From assembly GCA_029964075.1 (NCBI GenBank), contig CM057144.1, positions 10,067,281-10,131,280 on the forward strand: a DNA stretch of 64,000 nucleotides. Direction: 5' to 3'. The notes beneath the pieces were generated by a model. The model did no database searches. It worked only from the letters and a program-made list of their open reading frames with translations, and was not told the origin of the DNA. The position numbers and the translations under genes were made by a program. Source of the DNA: Patiria pectinifera. Lineage: Eukaryota > Echinodermata > Asteroidea > Valvatida > Asterinidae. Positions 37,853 through 50,664 of the stretch are shown piece by piece. Each line of letters starts with the position of its first letter. Within the stretch, counting starts at the first letter, position 1.

Positions 37853-38462
37853 GAATGTTCGTTTTCGTTTTGGGGTATTCTATTTCGTTTTGGTGCATTC
37901 GACTTAATTTGTAGCATTCTTAAATAAGTCTTTGCAACCTTTTGACGGTTGACGCATTCAAATTAGCGAACGTTGGTGCGCTCAACGTATATACCATGCT
38001 TTTCGTTTCTTAAGTTCGTTTATGGGAATCACTTTCATCGTTTGGTCCGTTCAAATTAATAAGATTGGTAAACGGTCGAGTTGGTTCGAGTCGAGTTGGC
38101 AAACGCCCGGTCGAGTTGACTGTAATCCTTTTTAATTGATATGTTTTCCTATTTCCCTCCGAGGTTCGTTTTCCCCCAAAAATCTTGGTGACTGTAAAAT
38201 TTACAGTGTCACAAATTAACTGACATGATGTAACGAAATAACGAAATGAAAAGGGCTAAGATAGCCCAATTTCTTTTTCACTGTTGATCTGTTCTACGTG
38301 TTCAAGTTAAACGTTTGAGCAAGGGCCACATCTTGACGTTGACGATTTCTTGACGTGCAAGACATCGGGGCATGTATATGTTTGGCAATGGTTGTACCAT
38401 CGGGAACGCTCTTTGGTAATTTCTGACATGTTTTCTGGCGTATGTCTGACCGAACACTTATT

Positions 38463-39030
38463 TAAAGGCCCACGCAAAGTAATTTTTCAATGCAAACCTT
38501 GAAAATACTTCTTTGTGTCACATGTAACCTTATTTTCAAGTTTTATTTTTTTCCATTTTTGGTGCCTTCTCCGTTTTCATGCTAATGCAAATTTCCACAT
38601 TTATGAGCATATTTATAAGCAAAACTTTGATGTCATCCCGGGCAGATTAAATGCCTATTTCCGCACAAAAAGCTAGCATTTTGGATATTTTGCTGTCATA
38701 CACTTTTTCGTTTCTCTCAATCAGTACATGGCAGTAAGCCAATGAGCAACCCTTTCTCACAAATGTTTCAATTAGGAAATTGTGGGTGAATAATTTGAAA
38801 GAAAACCCCTAAACTGAACAGTGTCTGAAATGACATCACAGCAACAGCACGCTCAGTAGTCCGGAAAAGCATGGATACCGTTTAAATGTTTAAAAGAAGT
38901 GCACTTTGCAATAAGATTAACCAAAAAACAAGAAAGATGTCAAATGTGTAGTTTTCATACATTTCAGAGTTCTGTAGTAAACAGTTGCACAAAATGTATT
39001 CCTGAGAAAAATTCATTGCACGGACCCTTC
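38463..39030. mobile_element. TTAA-flanked MITE
   Basis: Left end TTAAAGGCCCACGCAAAG and right end, inverted, TTGAAGGGTCCGTGCAATG. TTTAAA/TTAA lies at both flanks, which would fit a piggyBac-type target. Non-coding. Confidence 0.5.
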
Positions 39031-39233
39031 AATTAAGAAAGAGAGGTGTGTATTTACGAATTGAATACATTAGATAATGATTGACGCCCAGATATTTCAG
39101 AATTTTACATGCAGGAAGTCTTAAAATAAATGATGCTTGACAGATGTGAAATATGTTTGCCCGTTAATGAAAAGGAATGCCCGATCAACCCCTTACTACC
39201 GGTTCAGACGAAATTGAATGAACAACGCGATAC

Positions 39234-39619
39234 GAAGTTGGTAATTAACATAAGTTGGTAATTAACATATAGCTATTTTACCTAATTCGGGGTGCTCCGG
39301 AAATGATGCGGTTACGCGGAAGCTGTTTTTTTTAATAGAAATATGCCTAATTTGCATAAATCTTTAATACCTGTCGACTGTGTAACATATTGTTCCCCAT
39401 ATTTTGGTATGCTCTTATTATTATTTTTTGGAAAAGTTTATTTGGTGATTATACTTACACTTCCTTACTTCAATAACATTTTCTAAGAAAGTGACTGAAT
39501 AATTATGAGGCAAATTAGCCTGGCATCATGATTTCCACTAAAACTCCAGCTTGGTTGCCATCATTTTCGGATTTAGCACCCCAAAATTAGGTAAAATAGC
39601 TATGTTTAATACCAACTTC
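39234..39619. mobile_element. Small MITE with 45-bp inverted ends
   Basis: The left end contains AAGTTGGTAATTAACATA twice in tandem, then AGCTATTTTACCTAATT; the right end is the inverse (AATTAGGTAAAATAGCTATG then TACCAACTTC). About 385 bp. Confidence 0.75.
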
Positions 39620-40359
39620 TACTCGAAAATGCCTCTTTATGTAACATTTTTTGAAATATCGCCTAAGACTATTGTGAACCCACGCCCTGCATGCCCCGCC
39701 TGCGAGAGCTAGAGCTAGACTGAGCTAGCTGCTGCAGCCAATAATCGAATTGTTGTGTAGAAATAGCTATCAATAAATAAACGTCCGTGGATTTTTTGTT
39801 TTGGATGTCCCATTCAAAAGTGACTAATTTTTGTATTGCTAGGAAAATAACTATTGAAAAAATAATAACATGTTTTTCGAGTTCAAACTCGATAATATAT
39901 CTAGCAGTGGCAAGGCTGGCAACAATGTTTATGTACACAACAGTCAGTAAGCGCGCGCGGTGCACACAGTACAGGGCGCCACCACTTGATCATTCATATC
40001 GTCAAAGTAGGTCAACACGAACGGTCAACACCGGCGAAGTATTGTGAGTTTTCAATTCAGAGTTTGTTTTTAATGCACTTAATTACATTGAAATGTTTGA
40101 TTAACAAGGAATTCTCAGGTCTGTAGAAACAAATGGATATTCTAGTCTGACATGTCATGCCTGTCACGCGATTTTTAACCATAAAACTAAAATTTAGTTA
40201 AAGGCCCTTTTTTTTGGGGGGGGGGGGGCGGGGGGAGGGGCTGGTGTGGTGGTGGAGCAGCAGCTGGGGTGAGGTGGATTCCGCTCCCTTCTGATCTCGG
40301 AAATGCAGTGACAGATTTTCATGAATTTTGGTACATTAGTAGTGGAATATGCCTATCTA

Positions 40360-41225
40360 GTACTAGCTAGCCCTAGTCTATGGCCCGCGCACCATAGACT
40401 CTACATGCTGGGCCATACGGATATTGCTTCCCAAAGTTGAGGATTTGAAAATAATCCCTTTTTTATTGCAATCATTCCAACTCGCACTCCGAAGGTTGGT
40501 TCACTTGCCCGTACCTCTCAATATTCCCCCAAAATTAGGACTTCCCCGTGCTTCCTTCTGGTGAAATTCGTCTCTTAAAAAAAAATAATTGTCAACTCGA
40601 AGTGGAAGGTCATGACAGGCAGCTCGCCCAGTATAAGTAGTCTAATTTTCTGACCAAAATATTTCCCTTTCTTTGACGTACATATGTGAAGGGCATCGCA
40701 CCCAGGATATCATATCCGGAAAAAACCGTCGCATACGCCATTACAGCAGCCAGCCAATCACAGTGCTGCGCACCTTGATTCAGCATAAATAATCAATATG
40801 CGCGCACTGTGATTGGCTGATGTTCTGATCCGGCATGCGATTTTTTTTTTTCAGATATGATACGGCCATAACCAGGCGCAGTGCCCTTCACGTGTCTAAA
40901 TTAAATAAAAGACAGGGAAATATTTTGGTCGGAGAACCAGACTACTACTCGGCGAGCTGCCTGTCATGAACTTTCACTTCGGTTGACAAATTAATATTTT
41001 ATAAGAGACGAATTTCACCAGAAGGAAGCATGGGGAAGTCCTAATTTGGGGGGAATATTGAGAGGTGCGGGTAAGTGAACCCACCTTCAGGGTATGAGTT
41101 GGAATGATTGCAATAAAATTTGTGTTTTTTTAATTTCAAATCCTCAACTTTGGGAAGCAATATCCGTATGGCCCAGCATGTAGCATGTACTCAGTGCGGG
41201 CCATAGACTAGGGCTAGTACTAGCT
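40360..41225. repeat. Large fold-back structure, arms about 370 bp
   Basis: The left arm (40360-40730) reads TACTAGC..CCCTAGTCTATGGCCC, then CATGCTGGGCCATACGGATA and so on; the right arm (about 40840-41225) is the inverse throughout. The centre, 40731-40840, has the smaller inversion AGCCAATCACAGTG/CACTGTGATTGGCT. Arms have diverged by small changes and indels. Confidence 0.85.
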
Positions 41226-41350
41226 TAAGTAACATCCGGCTGACGTGAGTTCCTGATAAGCATATCAGCTGGATGTTACTCAAGCTACCTTATCTACATA
41301 GCTTGAGTAGCTCCAGCTGACATGCTCATTGGGAATTCACACGTAACGCT
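41223..41350. repeat. TAGCTTGAGT palindromic elements
   Basis: TAGCTTAAGTAACATCC..GGATGTTACTCAAGCTA forms a hairpin at 41223-41288. A further half copy (TAGCTTGAGTAGCTCCAGCT) follows from 41301. Same family as at 4164 and 6191. Confidence 0.75.
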
Positions 41351-42218
41351 GGAGACATAACTACGGCGTGAGAGTGTGATCTTAAGACTAGAGACCCTTC
41401 CAGAATGACCTCCCCAAAATTGTCCTTTTTCACCTCTATTATCGCACCCCATGCAGATTCCATTTACATTCAGCAGTCATTCACGAAGCTAATGATCGAC
41501 TTAAATGAAACAGAACAAAAAAACCCTAAAATGTGAAAAAATTGGATGATTTCTGCAGCTTGTTCATAAAAAACATCCAGTTCCAATGGCTGTCGTCCAT
41601 CTTGTTTGGTCAATTATGCAAATGAAATGCATCACGGGATGAATTTTGTCTGCGATGTATGTGGGTAGCAGTCTCGGAAAGCAAGACAATGACTGCTTTC
41701 CATATTCCCCATATTGAGTCATTTTTTCCAGGTCCATATGTACACTCGCTTCATTTATTGTTTTACTGGACCAACTCACATGCGATATGTTATTTGGAAA
41801 TAACAGCATAAACCAAAGGAGTGGAGTAAAATGGTTTATTTGCCGACTTTAAATAAATTCTTAGTTGACACATAACATTATTTGAAAGGGAACCCTACCC
41901 CTCATCTGCCTGATTTGTGCCTAATTTCAGGACACAACATTCTTTTAAATAAAATTCAATTTCAGGTGCTTTTCACAAGGGGTCAGTAGCAAGCATTATT
42001 AAGGTAAAAGTGGTATTCACTGAGTCAATATGAAGCTTGTTGACGAAGAGGTTTGGCAAAACTGCATGGGAAGAGTCACGACACATTATAGTTTGCCATG
42101 TTAGGGAACTCCACAATACCAGTTTTTTTTTATGTTACAATGTACAATGGATGACATTTTATCTCAGGTGAAGCAATAACTGAACTGTGGTTGTATACTG
42201 TTGTTATTTACAGAGAAC

Positions 42219-45200
42219 ATGTTGTCTGTAGCACGAAGGTCTCAGTCGAAATGGGCAAGCATTCTTCGAGTGACTGCCAGCTCTTGTATGTTGGCACCGG
42301 AGGGCGTCCCACGGCGTCAGCTGGCTGAGACAGGACAGTGCCTTGTCTACAATCAGCCCCTTTCTGGGACTGACGTTCCTCGATCAGGGGGTATAGCAAC
42401 CATGTTTAGACTTCCATATCAGAAGACTGCTGAAGGTTAGCCTTTAACATAAACCATTTAAAATATGTTTGCACTCGATATTTTAAATTTTTTTTTTTGG
42501 GGGGGGGTAACCATGGGTTAAAGTTGCTTAAACATTATGAAATAAGTCGGCTTTCAACAGTTTTGTGCCCAAAGTTGTCTTGAATTGAAAAAAAAGGCTG
42601 ATGTAGTTGCTACAGTTGTGTACCTTAACGTGTATACATGGTATACGCATACCAAAACAGGGTGTCCAAAATTGCCTACAGGGGTGTCCAAAAGACGCCC
42701 ATCCAGACACAATTCTGACAAAGGCAATGGTCAGTTTGATTGAGCTGCTGAACAAAATCTAACAAAATAGTCCCACTGAAGCTAGCATGTTCACTGTGTA
42801 CTTCTATACAGTCTCAAATGAAACAGACTACAGCTGTACAACAAAAATCGTGAACTCACATGAGGCAACAGTTGCAGTCCAGTCAGTACAAGTCATCACA
42901 ACTCATCACAAGTTGTCACATGCCATCACAAGTCATTACAAGTCATCACAAGTCACCACTAGTCACCACAAGTCACCACAAGTCACCACAAGTCACCACA
43001 AGTCACCACAAGTCACCACAAGTCACCACAAGTCACCACAAGTCACCACAAGTCACCACAAGTCACCACAAGTCATCACAACTCATCACAAGTTGTCACA
43101 TGCCATCACAAGTCATTACAAGTCACCACAAGTCACCACAAGTCACCACAAGTCACCACAAGTCACCACAAGTCACCACAAGTCATCACAAGTCATCACA
43201 AATCACCACAAGTACTACAAGTCACCACAAGTCATCACACATCACCACAAGTACTACAAGTCATCACAAGTCATCACAAGTCATCACAAGTCACCACAAG
43301 TCACCACAAGTCATCCCAAGTCACCACAAGTCACCACAAGTCATCACAAATCACCACAAGTACTACAAGTCACCACAAGTCACCACAAGTCATCACAAAT
43401 CACCACAAGTACTACAAGTCATCACAAGTCATCACAAGTCATCACAAGTCATCACAAGTCATCACAAGTCACCACAAGTCACCACAAGTCATCACAAGTC
43501 ATCACAAGTCACCACAAGTCATCCCAAGTCACCACAAGTCAACACAAGTCACTACAAGTCACCACAAGTACTACAAGTCATCACAAGTCATCACAATTCG
43601 TCACAAGTCATCAAATAAAGTCATCAAAAGTCATCAAAAGTCACCCAGTCTTGAGTCAGTTAAGGCTATTCAAATGAACTGTGACAAAGGCATTCATGGG
43701 CTAGTAATAAATATTCATAAATTTATACCTTAGACAGTTTACCCATTCCTATTAGTCGAGAGTTCGTCATGTGGCCGGTCTTAAGCGGTTAATAAAACAC
43801 CGGCTGGCTGGTCTTAAACACCAGTCAGTCAGCATTTCATAGTCCCAATTTCAAACTACACCGACACAGCTGTGTTCTGCACCACATCGTACAGTACGTG
43901 CCATGCGCGCAATCCGCGCACCAAACTCCATATAAGGAGTTGTTTACGACTAGTCGCGAGAGGCACATACCATAACATAGCTAGAAGGGTGTTTAATAAA
44001 ACATGAAGTAAAATTGTTGAACAAAATCGTTGGAAATTTATATTGTTTGACTTGACCCAAAAGGTATTTATAAATTGGAATAAACACGTGCTTGGCCGGT
44101 ATTAAACAAGTCCGTTTAAGACCGGCTGGGGGCCTGGTCGCCTATAATATCCCTCACCGCGTCCATTTCCCCAGCCGGTCTTGAACAGACTTGTTTAAAA
44201 CCGGCAAAGCACACATTTATTCCCTTGATAATTTGTGGGGCTAATTATTCTTGCAGTTGAGAAGATGAAGGACGTAGCTACAACATAGTCGAGCCGGAGG
44301 CATGTAAAGATGCCTAGTGTTCATTCCCTGTTACTTTGTGACTCTACTTGTGATCATTTTTTGATTTGGCATGCTGACGTTTGCCAAAAAAAAAATTTGC
44401 TTCCGGTTTCCCTACCGGTACCTACCCTATTCTGACAGCCCCTACCCTAATTTTTTTTATGGGAAAAATGAGGGGGAAAAACCACCTAAAACCATCAATT
44501 ACTACCTTTCACCCTTGACTACATGCAGACGCCTCCATATGATCATGCCAAAAAAATTTGCCAAAAACAAAGTAAAACAATTCCCTACATACCTACCTAC
44601 CCTGTTTTTGAATGCCATGTAATCGGAAGCAGAAGTATGATTTTTTTCAAAAAATGTTGCAACCTGATGCCACTTCAGCGGTTGTGTACAAAGTCTATGG
44701 AGAGTCAAGACATTTTTTAATGCTGACCGACGTTAAGTCTCTCCTGAAGACGGTCAGAGCATACTGACCGGAACGTCGAGTTTATACCTCTGGTTCTCTT
44801 CAGAACCATTCTCTTAGTTGAGAAATTATTCGCACATGGTGTTTCCGCAAACCCTTCATTATTTAGTATCTCCACCATGCAAAGCCTCAAATCTTACCTA
44901 ACAAAATTGGAAATGTTTCTCAGTCCCAGATTCATGTCTTTTCAATATTTTTGCAATGACTGGCCTTCATTGAGATGATATATGAAGAAAAAAGTGGCGT
45001 CAGGTTGCAACATTTTTTTCCTCTTTTTTTTTGGCCTGGGGTCTTTAAGACTGCATCTGTTGGCAAGCATGTGCACTGTGAAATCAGATTGTGTAATAGT
45101 GAGAACGATACAGCATGGACTATATTTTTGCTTTACTGAACGCAGGTCTGGATGCATGTTTTGTGGGTATCCCATTGGATATTGGAACCTCCAACAGATC

Positions 45201-48200
45201 AGGAACCAGGCTGGGCCCAAGACAGATCAGGACCGAGTCATGCCTAATCAGGTCCTGCAACAGCCTAGGTAAGGCCACCATGCAGTCATATTTATACATT
45301 TGGAAGAAAAAACAATGGATGTAAACAGAATGCATAGCCGAGGGCACATTTATGTTTTGGACATGTTTTAACCAACCTTTCACTCTGCCTGTCTGAACCA
45401 ATTTTCTACATGCATTTGATGGCTCAAATTTTGTATAGTATTAAGCTAATTTTTGTCCAAGCGGTTTTTATGTGCATAATATCAGCCTCTGTGTATGTTC
45501 TGTCTTCTCACTACAATCATTTGTCACGTGTGAACATTTTAAAAAGTGTGGTTCAGTTCCTGGCCCTGATGAAAGCAGTCTGCGAGAGGCCAAAAGTGAG
45601 AATCTTGATGGCCCAATCTTTTATTTAAAAAAACCCCCCAAATTAAACTGACATTACAAACTCTTAATTTCTCCCTAAACATATCCAGGTGCAGCACCCT
45701 TTGAAAGTCTGCAGGTTGCCGACATTGGAGATGTCAGCATTAACCTCTATGACTTGAAGAAAGCTGTGTGCATGATTAAGGAAGCCTATTCCAAGATTCT
45801 GTTGACTGGCTGTAAACCCTTGACTCTTGGTGGGGACCACACGCTGTCTTATCCAGTGCTGCAGGCAATTAAGGTGATCACTATATCCAAGATTTTAGAG
45901 AGAAGGGGGGGGGGGTTCGTTTAGACACCCCATATGTTATGCACATAATTTATGATTTGAACTTTAGCAACTTGGACTTCCTGTTTTCTCTGTCCGCACT
46001 GGACTTTTTTTGGTAAAGCTTACCGAGACTATGGGTACTACTCTTCCCATTTTAAGTCCAGTGCGGACAGCCTAGGATGTTTTCCTCTCGGTTACTTTTC
46101 CTGAGTCTAGCTGTTACTAATCTACTGGCAAACTGCTGCCCATAGTGGTGCGGGATAGCCCCAATATGCCAAAGGATTGTGCAATTTGTGATAAAAGCAT
46201 GAAACTTCGCATGTTGGTTCTTCATGCCATGAAGAACATTTTCAGATATGGAGGCATTTCATATCTGACCTCTGGTGACCTTTTAGAGGTCAATGAACTT
46301 TACATACTCTATTCATAACTTTTGTTCTTCAAAACGTCACTTTCCAATGACCCAAGTCTATGTCATAGGTCTTCATACAATGAAAATAATGATCAGATGC
46401 GGGAACAATTCATATCTGATGTCTTGTGACCTTTGAGAGGTCAGTGACCTTTGTAAACCTGTTCATAGCTGTTTGTAAGATTTGATCTTTAAACCCCATC
46501 TTTTTTCACGATTCATGTTTAAATGAAAGGTGTTCATGCTATAAAGAGAATTTTCAAATATAGGCCATTTCATATTCAACCTACCTAAGGAGAGGTCATG
46601 ACCTTTGTAAAACCATAGGCTACCTATGGATATTAATAAGATTTACACAATTGTAAATGCCACTTTTTCATGACCCAAGTCTAAAACTTAACTCTTTGTG
46701 CCATGAAAAGAATTTCAGATGTGGGGACATCATATTTGACGTAGTGATACCCTGGGAGAGGTCAATGAACTTTGTATGTCTTTATAGTTGCCGATATTTA
46801 TCATATCAATCAAATTGTACTTTTTTCGTGACCCAAGCCTCAATAGTGCCAAAGAACGATATTGCACCTATTATAGTTTACGGTCATGTTATGAATTCAG
46901 ACCCACATACAATTTTGAGGTGACCTCTGACCTCATTTCTCCTTGTTTTATTGGCAGATACAATATGATGAGATTGGAATAGAAATCTGTGGGTCTGTTT
47001 GCAAGCAGCAAAAGTGATCAAAATCTAAAGAAGGGTGCTTAATTAACAACTAACCTGGTGAAGTTTTTGCTCAGTGAAAAAAATATTCTAGGATCTCTAT
47101 TTCAATTCAAAAGTTGCCGAGTCAGGTTTCGAATTGCGCCCGAAATCAGCGTCCGGGACACGATCTCATTCAGCCGATAGCAGCTACGTGATGTCACGCG
47201 TTGAACTAACCAATTAGCAATTGCGTGTGTGTGCGTCCCTCATGTCAATGCATTTACGCACCCATTCACGGCTTCGCCGAATTAAAAATGAACTACTAAC
47301 GGCAATTTCCAAGTTACCCTCTTTTATTGTTTTCTTCAAAATGACAGCATGCTAGAAAGAATAATTTCACAGGGAGTAATAGTGCCAATACTATCTTTAG
47401 ACCAAGCATGTTTTTTCAACAATAATTTTATCAGTTACTTTTTGGATAGCTGCAAATGATATACTCTACCTATAAGCAGAATCCTCGCATGCATTTCCAC
47501 TTCTGACCTATCTGACCAGTGAGATTGTATCTCGGATGCTGAATTCAGGCCCAATTCAAAACATGATTCAGCAACTTTTGATTTGAAATCGAGTTCCTAG
47601 AATGCAGTTTTTCTCAAAATATACAGCTGAAGCTAAGCTGAAACTTCATCAGGCTAGTTGTTCATCAGCACCCTTCTTTAGATTTTGAGCACGTTTGTTG
47701 CTTCAAACAAAATGCACAGATTACAAATGATGTACTGTACCTTTAAGAGTTTTGCGGTAGCACCATGTTTCTCCTGTGGGTGCTGTAGGTGGTTCTAGTT
47801 TCCCAAGGACAATAGAGCGACACTGTTCAAAACACGGAGTCATATCAACCAGTTCTTCCCAGAAATGCATACGCAACTCACAATACAGATGTATTGTGCT
47901 ACTGCAAAACTACATTAAATTCACTGATTCTCCAACATACACACTCTCAACTGTCTCATTTGCCTTTGGAAGGGGAAGCATGGCAGAGTGGGCCTGGTGC
48001 ATGTGGATGCCCACGGCGACACATCAGATGAGATGCTTGGAGAGAAAATTGCTCACGGGACACCCTTCCGCCGAGCAATTGAAGAAGATCTTGTCGACCC
48101 CAAGAAGATGATCCAGATTGGTTTGAGGGGACCTCAGTATACTCCGGATGACCATGAGTGGCAGAAAAACCAGGTAAACAGTCTTTGTTTTGTTTTTTTG

Positions 48201-50664
48201 GGGGGGAGAGGGGTTTCATTTCTCCCTTAGAATTTTTGTGAGGATGTGGCCGAGGCTCAAATTGTGTTTGTTTAATTACAGGGAGGCTGGTTTTACTACA
48301 CCACTTGAAGCAGTCGATATTTGTTTTATAACTCCTCACCCATATAGTCTGCTTCATTGTAAGAGAAAGCTGATTTATGTAATTTTATTTTAATATGAAA
48401 TTAGTTGAAAATTTAGTTGCACTTTTCCAAACTACCCCTTCGTGAATGTTTCAACCCAGCTCTGTAGTTCATGGGAACAATATGCGCAAATAGCACACCC
48501 ATATGCATGTGCACACATACCTACAGGTTGCTATGTTGGTTGCTATGTGTATTGTACTTATTTCAGCCATTGCATAGTCTTCTCAGCCATGCACAGCTAG
48601 ACAATAAAAAAAAACGAATGCCATGTGACTCGCTCTCGGCCAATCAAGATACAGAATCTGTGGGTGAGGTGTTATCATTGGGCTTTTAAAATGCCACTCT
48701 CCGTTTTACAGGGAGTGCGCACTGTCCGTGTTGAAGAGTGCCACCACAAGTCACTCAACCCTCTCATGTCAGAGGTCAGACAGATGATGGGAGACATCCC
48801 TGTATACATCAGCTTTGATATTGATGGCATAGATCCAGGTTTTGCTCCAGGAACAGGTTAGTTGAAGGAACATTTTTAAAATTGAATACGCAAATACGTG
48901 CGTACAAGTGTCTACCTTAAACAACATCATCCAGTGTTGCATGATGTCCAGCCCTTCAAGGAAAAGTTTCTGGGACCTGTCAGATTGATGTGATATGTGA
49001 TGAGGTGTTTTGTACTCTCACTGTATCGGGGCAGACAAAAGTCTTTGTTCAGTGTTAGCCAAATATTTAAATGTTTAACATGTTGACTACCGACTACGAA
49101 TATATCGGTAGTGACAGTCGTACCAGATTTTACCACTACGTGTATACCCGTAGTAAAGTTAAGGCTTTTGTATTATAAAGGCAAAAAAAAGTCTTCCGTT
49201 TCTGGTATGGAGCTTTCCCCAAAAGTGTTGCGGCAACGCGGCTTATTTTTGTTTTCTTCAAATGTCGGCTGATGTTGCAGATGACGCTTCGATCCACTTA
49301 AAACTCTCATAAATATCCTTCAGTGTGGAGCTTGAGGTGACCTCAGTAAGGCCATAAGGCTTGAGAATTCTGCACCCACTTACGATCTCAACCGACACGA
49401 ACATTCTTCAGGAAATTTGGATGATCAAGACAAAAATCAGAGAAAACGTTAACGTCAGACCATACACCCACATCGTGCATGTGCTGCCAAGGCTGGTCGT
49501 TAGTCTGCTCCCTTACATATTGCGCTAATTAAAAAGTGTTTACTGGTTCCAGATACACAACCATTGCTCGATCCCTCAGTCTGGCTTCCAGACGCACAAT
49601 TACAAAATTACAACACCGCCTGCAAATGGTGCCTGACTAAATTCAGGGTAAAATGTATGGGAACCCAGAGAGGCCACATAAAGCTTATTCTCGATCGTAA
49701 CCCCATCTTAAAACATGTCAAAATTGTGCAGCACCAGTCCAACCAGTGAGTTTGGCGGTTTTGAGACATCATCTATTGAAAAAAAAACCTTTGTAATTTT
49801 ACCGACGTGCACTCTATTGAATGGTTATGTTCAAATTATCAGAAGATTGTTTGTTATTAAGTGTTGCCGGAGGATTTTGCAGGATTGAGGCAGTGGTCAC
49901 CCCTCCAGGAACCATATTTTTTTTGGCAGGATTGAGGTTGTGTGCAATTTTTACATGGAGGCTGTTGGAGGATTTGCAGGATTGATGTTACATCCTAGCA
50001 TAAATGCCAAGAGAGTTAGGGTTAAAATAAAATAAACAAGTTGGAAATTTGTTGAAAGAAATGAATTGAAGGGCATGGACTGTACATCTTTAAAAGTGTA
50101 TATGTCATATTTCTGGTACTTAGGAACCCCAGAAGTTGGCGGGCTGACCCCAATACAGGGAATGGAGATCATTCGGGGCTGTCGCGGACTGAACGTCGTC
50201 GGAGGGGATCTGGTTGAAGTGAGTATCACGGGCCCTGTGCCAGTGTTGTACTTGAAACCTTCCAGAGATCTTTCAAGGATTCATAATGTCCTAGCAGTTG
50301 TTGAAATTTTCAAATTAAAATACCTGTAAGTTTCATAATGAGCTGATAGATTGCCATTGTTTGAAGTAGAAATACTGATGTATTATTTTTGTTTTGAGTC
50401 AACATGGAAATTCAGGTGAAGATTTCTGGTGGAGTTTGCTGGTGCTTGCCCGTTTCAAAACCGATTTTCCCATAAAAGACATTTTGGAAATGTTCTTGAG
50501 AGTACCAGTTGCACTCATGGCTGATGAAGCTGATTTCATATTTAATTCTTGGCCGGTAGGTGTCGCCACCCTACGACCCGTTTGGCACCACGGCTCTGCT
50601 GGGTGCCAACCTGCTGTTTGAGATGCTGTGTGTGCTGCCTGGCGTCAAGTACCCGACTAAATGA
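42219..50664 (+). CDS. AGMAT: Agmatinase-like ureohydrolase, mitochondrial (7 exons)
   Basis: Arginase/agmatinase-family Mn-dependent guanidino-hydrolase. Coding exons: 42219-42435, 45146-45268, 45689-45873, 47973-48173, 48712-48856, 50124-50218, 50560-50664, all AG/GT bounded and in frame, giving 356 residues against about 350 for vertebrate AGMAT. The N-terminus ([17 protein letters not shown]) is basic and hydroxylated like a mitochondrial presequence. Next come FNQPLSG-type and MFRLPYQ motifs and [20 protein letters not shown]. The six metal ligands are present: H164 in GGDHT, D187/H189/D191 in VDAHGDT, and D278/D280 in SFDIDGID. The end is VEVSPPYD then [13 protein letters not shown]. 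An acceptor-like TTACAG just before the ATG suggests a 5' UTR exon upstream. The order and spacing match AGMAT better than arginase; whether agmatine or another guanidino compound is the substrate cannot be told from sequence. Confidence 0.93.
42880..43640. repeat. 10-bp satellite array AGTCAYCACA
   Basis: About 70 tandem decamers, mostly AGTCACCACA and AGTCATCACA, with blocks containing AGTACTACA. A longer block beginning AAGTCATCACAACTCATCAC is itself duplicated (about 42890-42945 and 43070-43125). It lies in intron 1 of the agmatinase gene. Confidence 0.95.
43760..44215. repeat. Region of repeated CCGGTCTTAAAC motifs
   Basis: Direct and inverted copies of GCCGGTCTTAA and relatives occur at about 43776, 43800, 44093, 44120 and 44172. 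Inverted parts (ACAAGTCCGTTTAAGACCGG and AGCCGGTCTTGAACAGACTTG) suggest a decayed transposon end. It lies in agmatinase intron 1. Confidence 0.5.
46200..46930. repeat. Degenerate tandem repeat, unit about 150 bp, five copies
   Basis: Recurring marks: CTTCATGCCATGAAGAA-like at about 46221, 46370, 46531, 46691 and 46837; TTTCATATCTGACC; GTGACCTTTGAGAGGTCA; and TGACCCAAGTCT. It lies in intron 3 of the agmatinase gene. No coding sequence. Confidence 0.7.
46990..47720. mobile_element. MITE in agmatinase intron 3
   Basis: Inverted ends: TCAAAATCTAAAGAAGGGTG..ACAACTA.CCTG.TGAAG at the left, and its inverse at 47640-47690. Looser similarity extends outward to AATCTGTG on both sides. No coding content. 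Confidence 0.7.
49179..49811. mobile_element. GGCCAAAAA-ended MITE, copy 3, truncated
   Basis: Reverse orientation relative to copies 1 and 2. It begins AGGCAAAAAAAAGTCTTCCG and matches the body through the region corresponding to GCCGACGTG, where it stops short of the second terminus. It lies in intron 5 of the agmatinase gene. Confidence 0.75.

Larger units (their letters stand above)
36882..42218. other. Intergenic region upstream of the agmatinase gene
   Basis: No gene is supported. It holds a dispersed repeat (37130-37290), a tRNA-like segment (37819-37852), three inverted-repeat structures (38463-39030, 39234-39619, 40360-41225) and TAGCTTGAGT palindromes. The agmatinase promoter and a 5' UTR exon probably lie at its right end. 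Confidence 0.5.

Noticed and set aside
42880..43640. CRISPR array suspected from regular short repeats
   Set aside because: Units are contiguous decamers without unique spacers, within an intron of a eukaryotic gene.
42787..43677. Open frames of 296 and 252 codons rich in Ser, His, Thr and Lys
   Set aside because: They are the translation of the 10-bp satellite; all forward frames are open for the same arithmetic reason, and the flanks show no gene signals.
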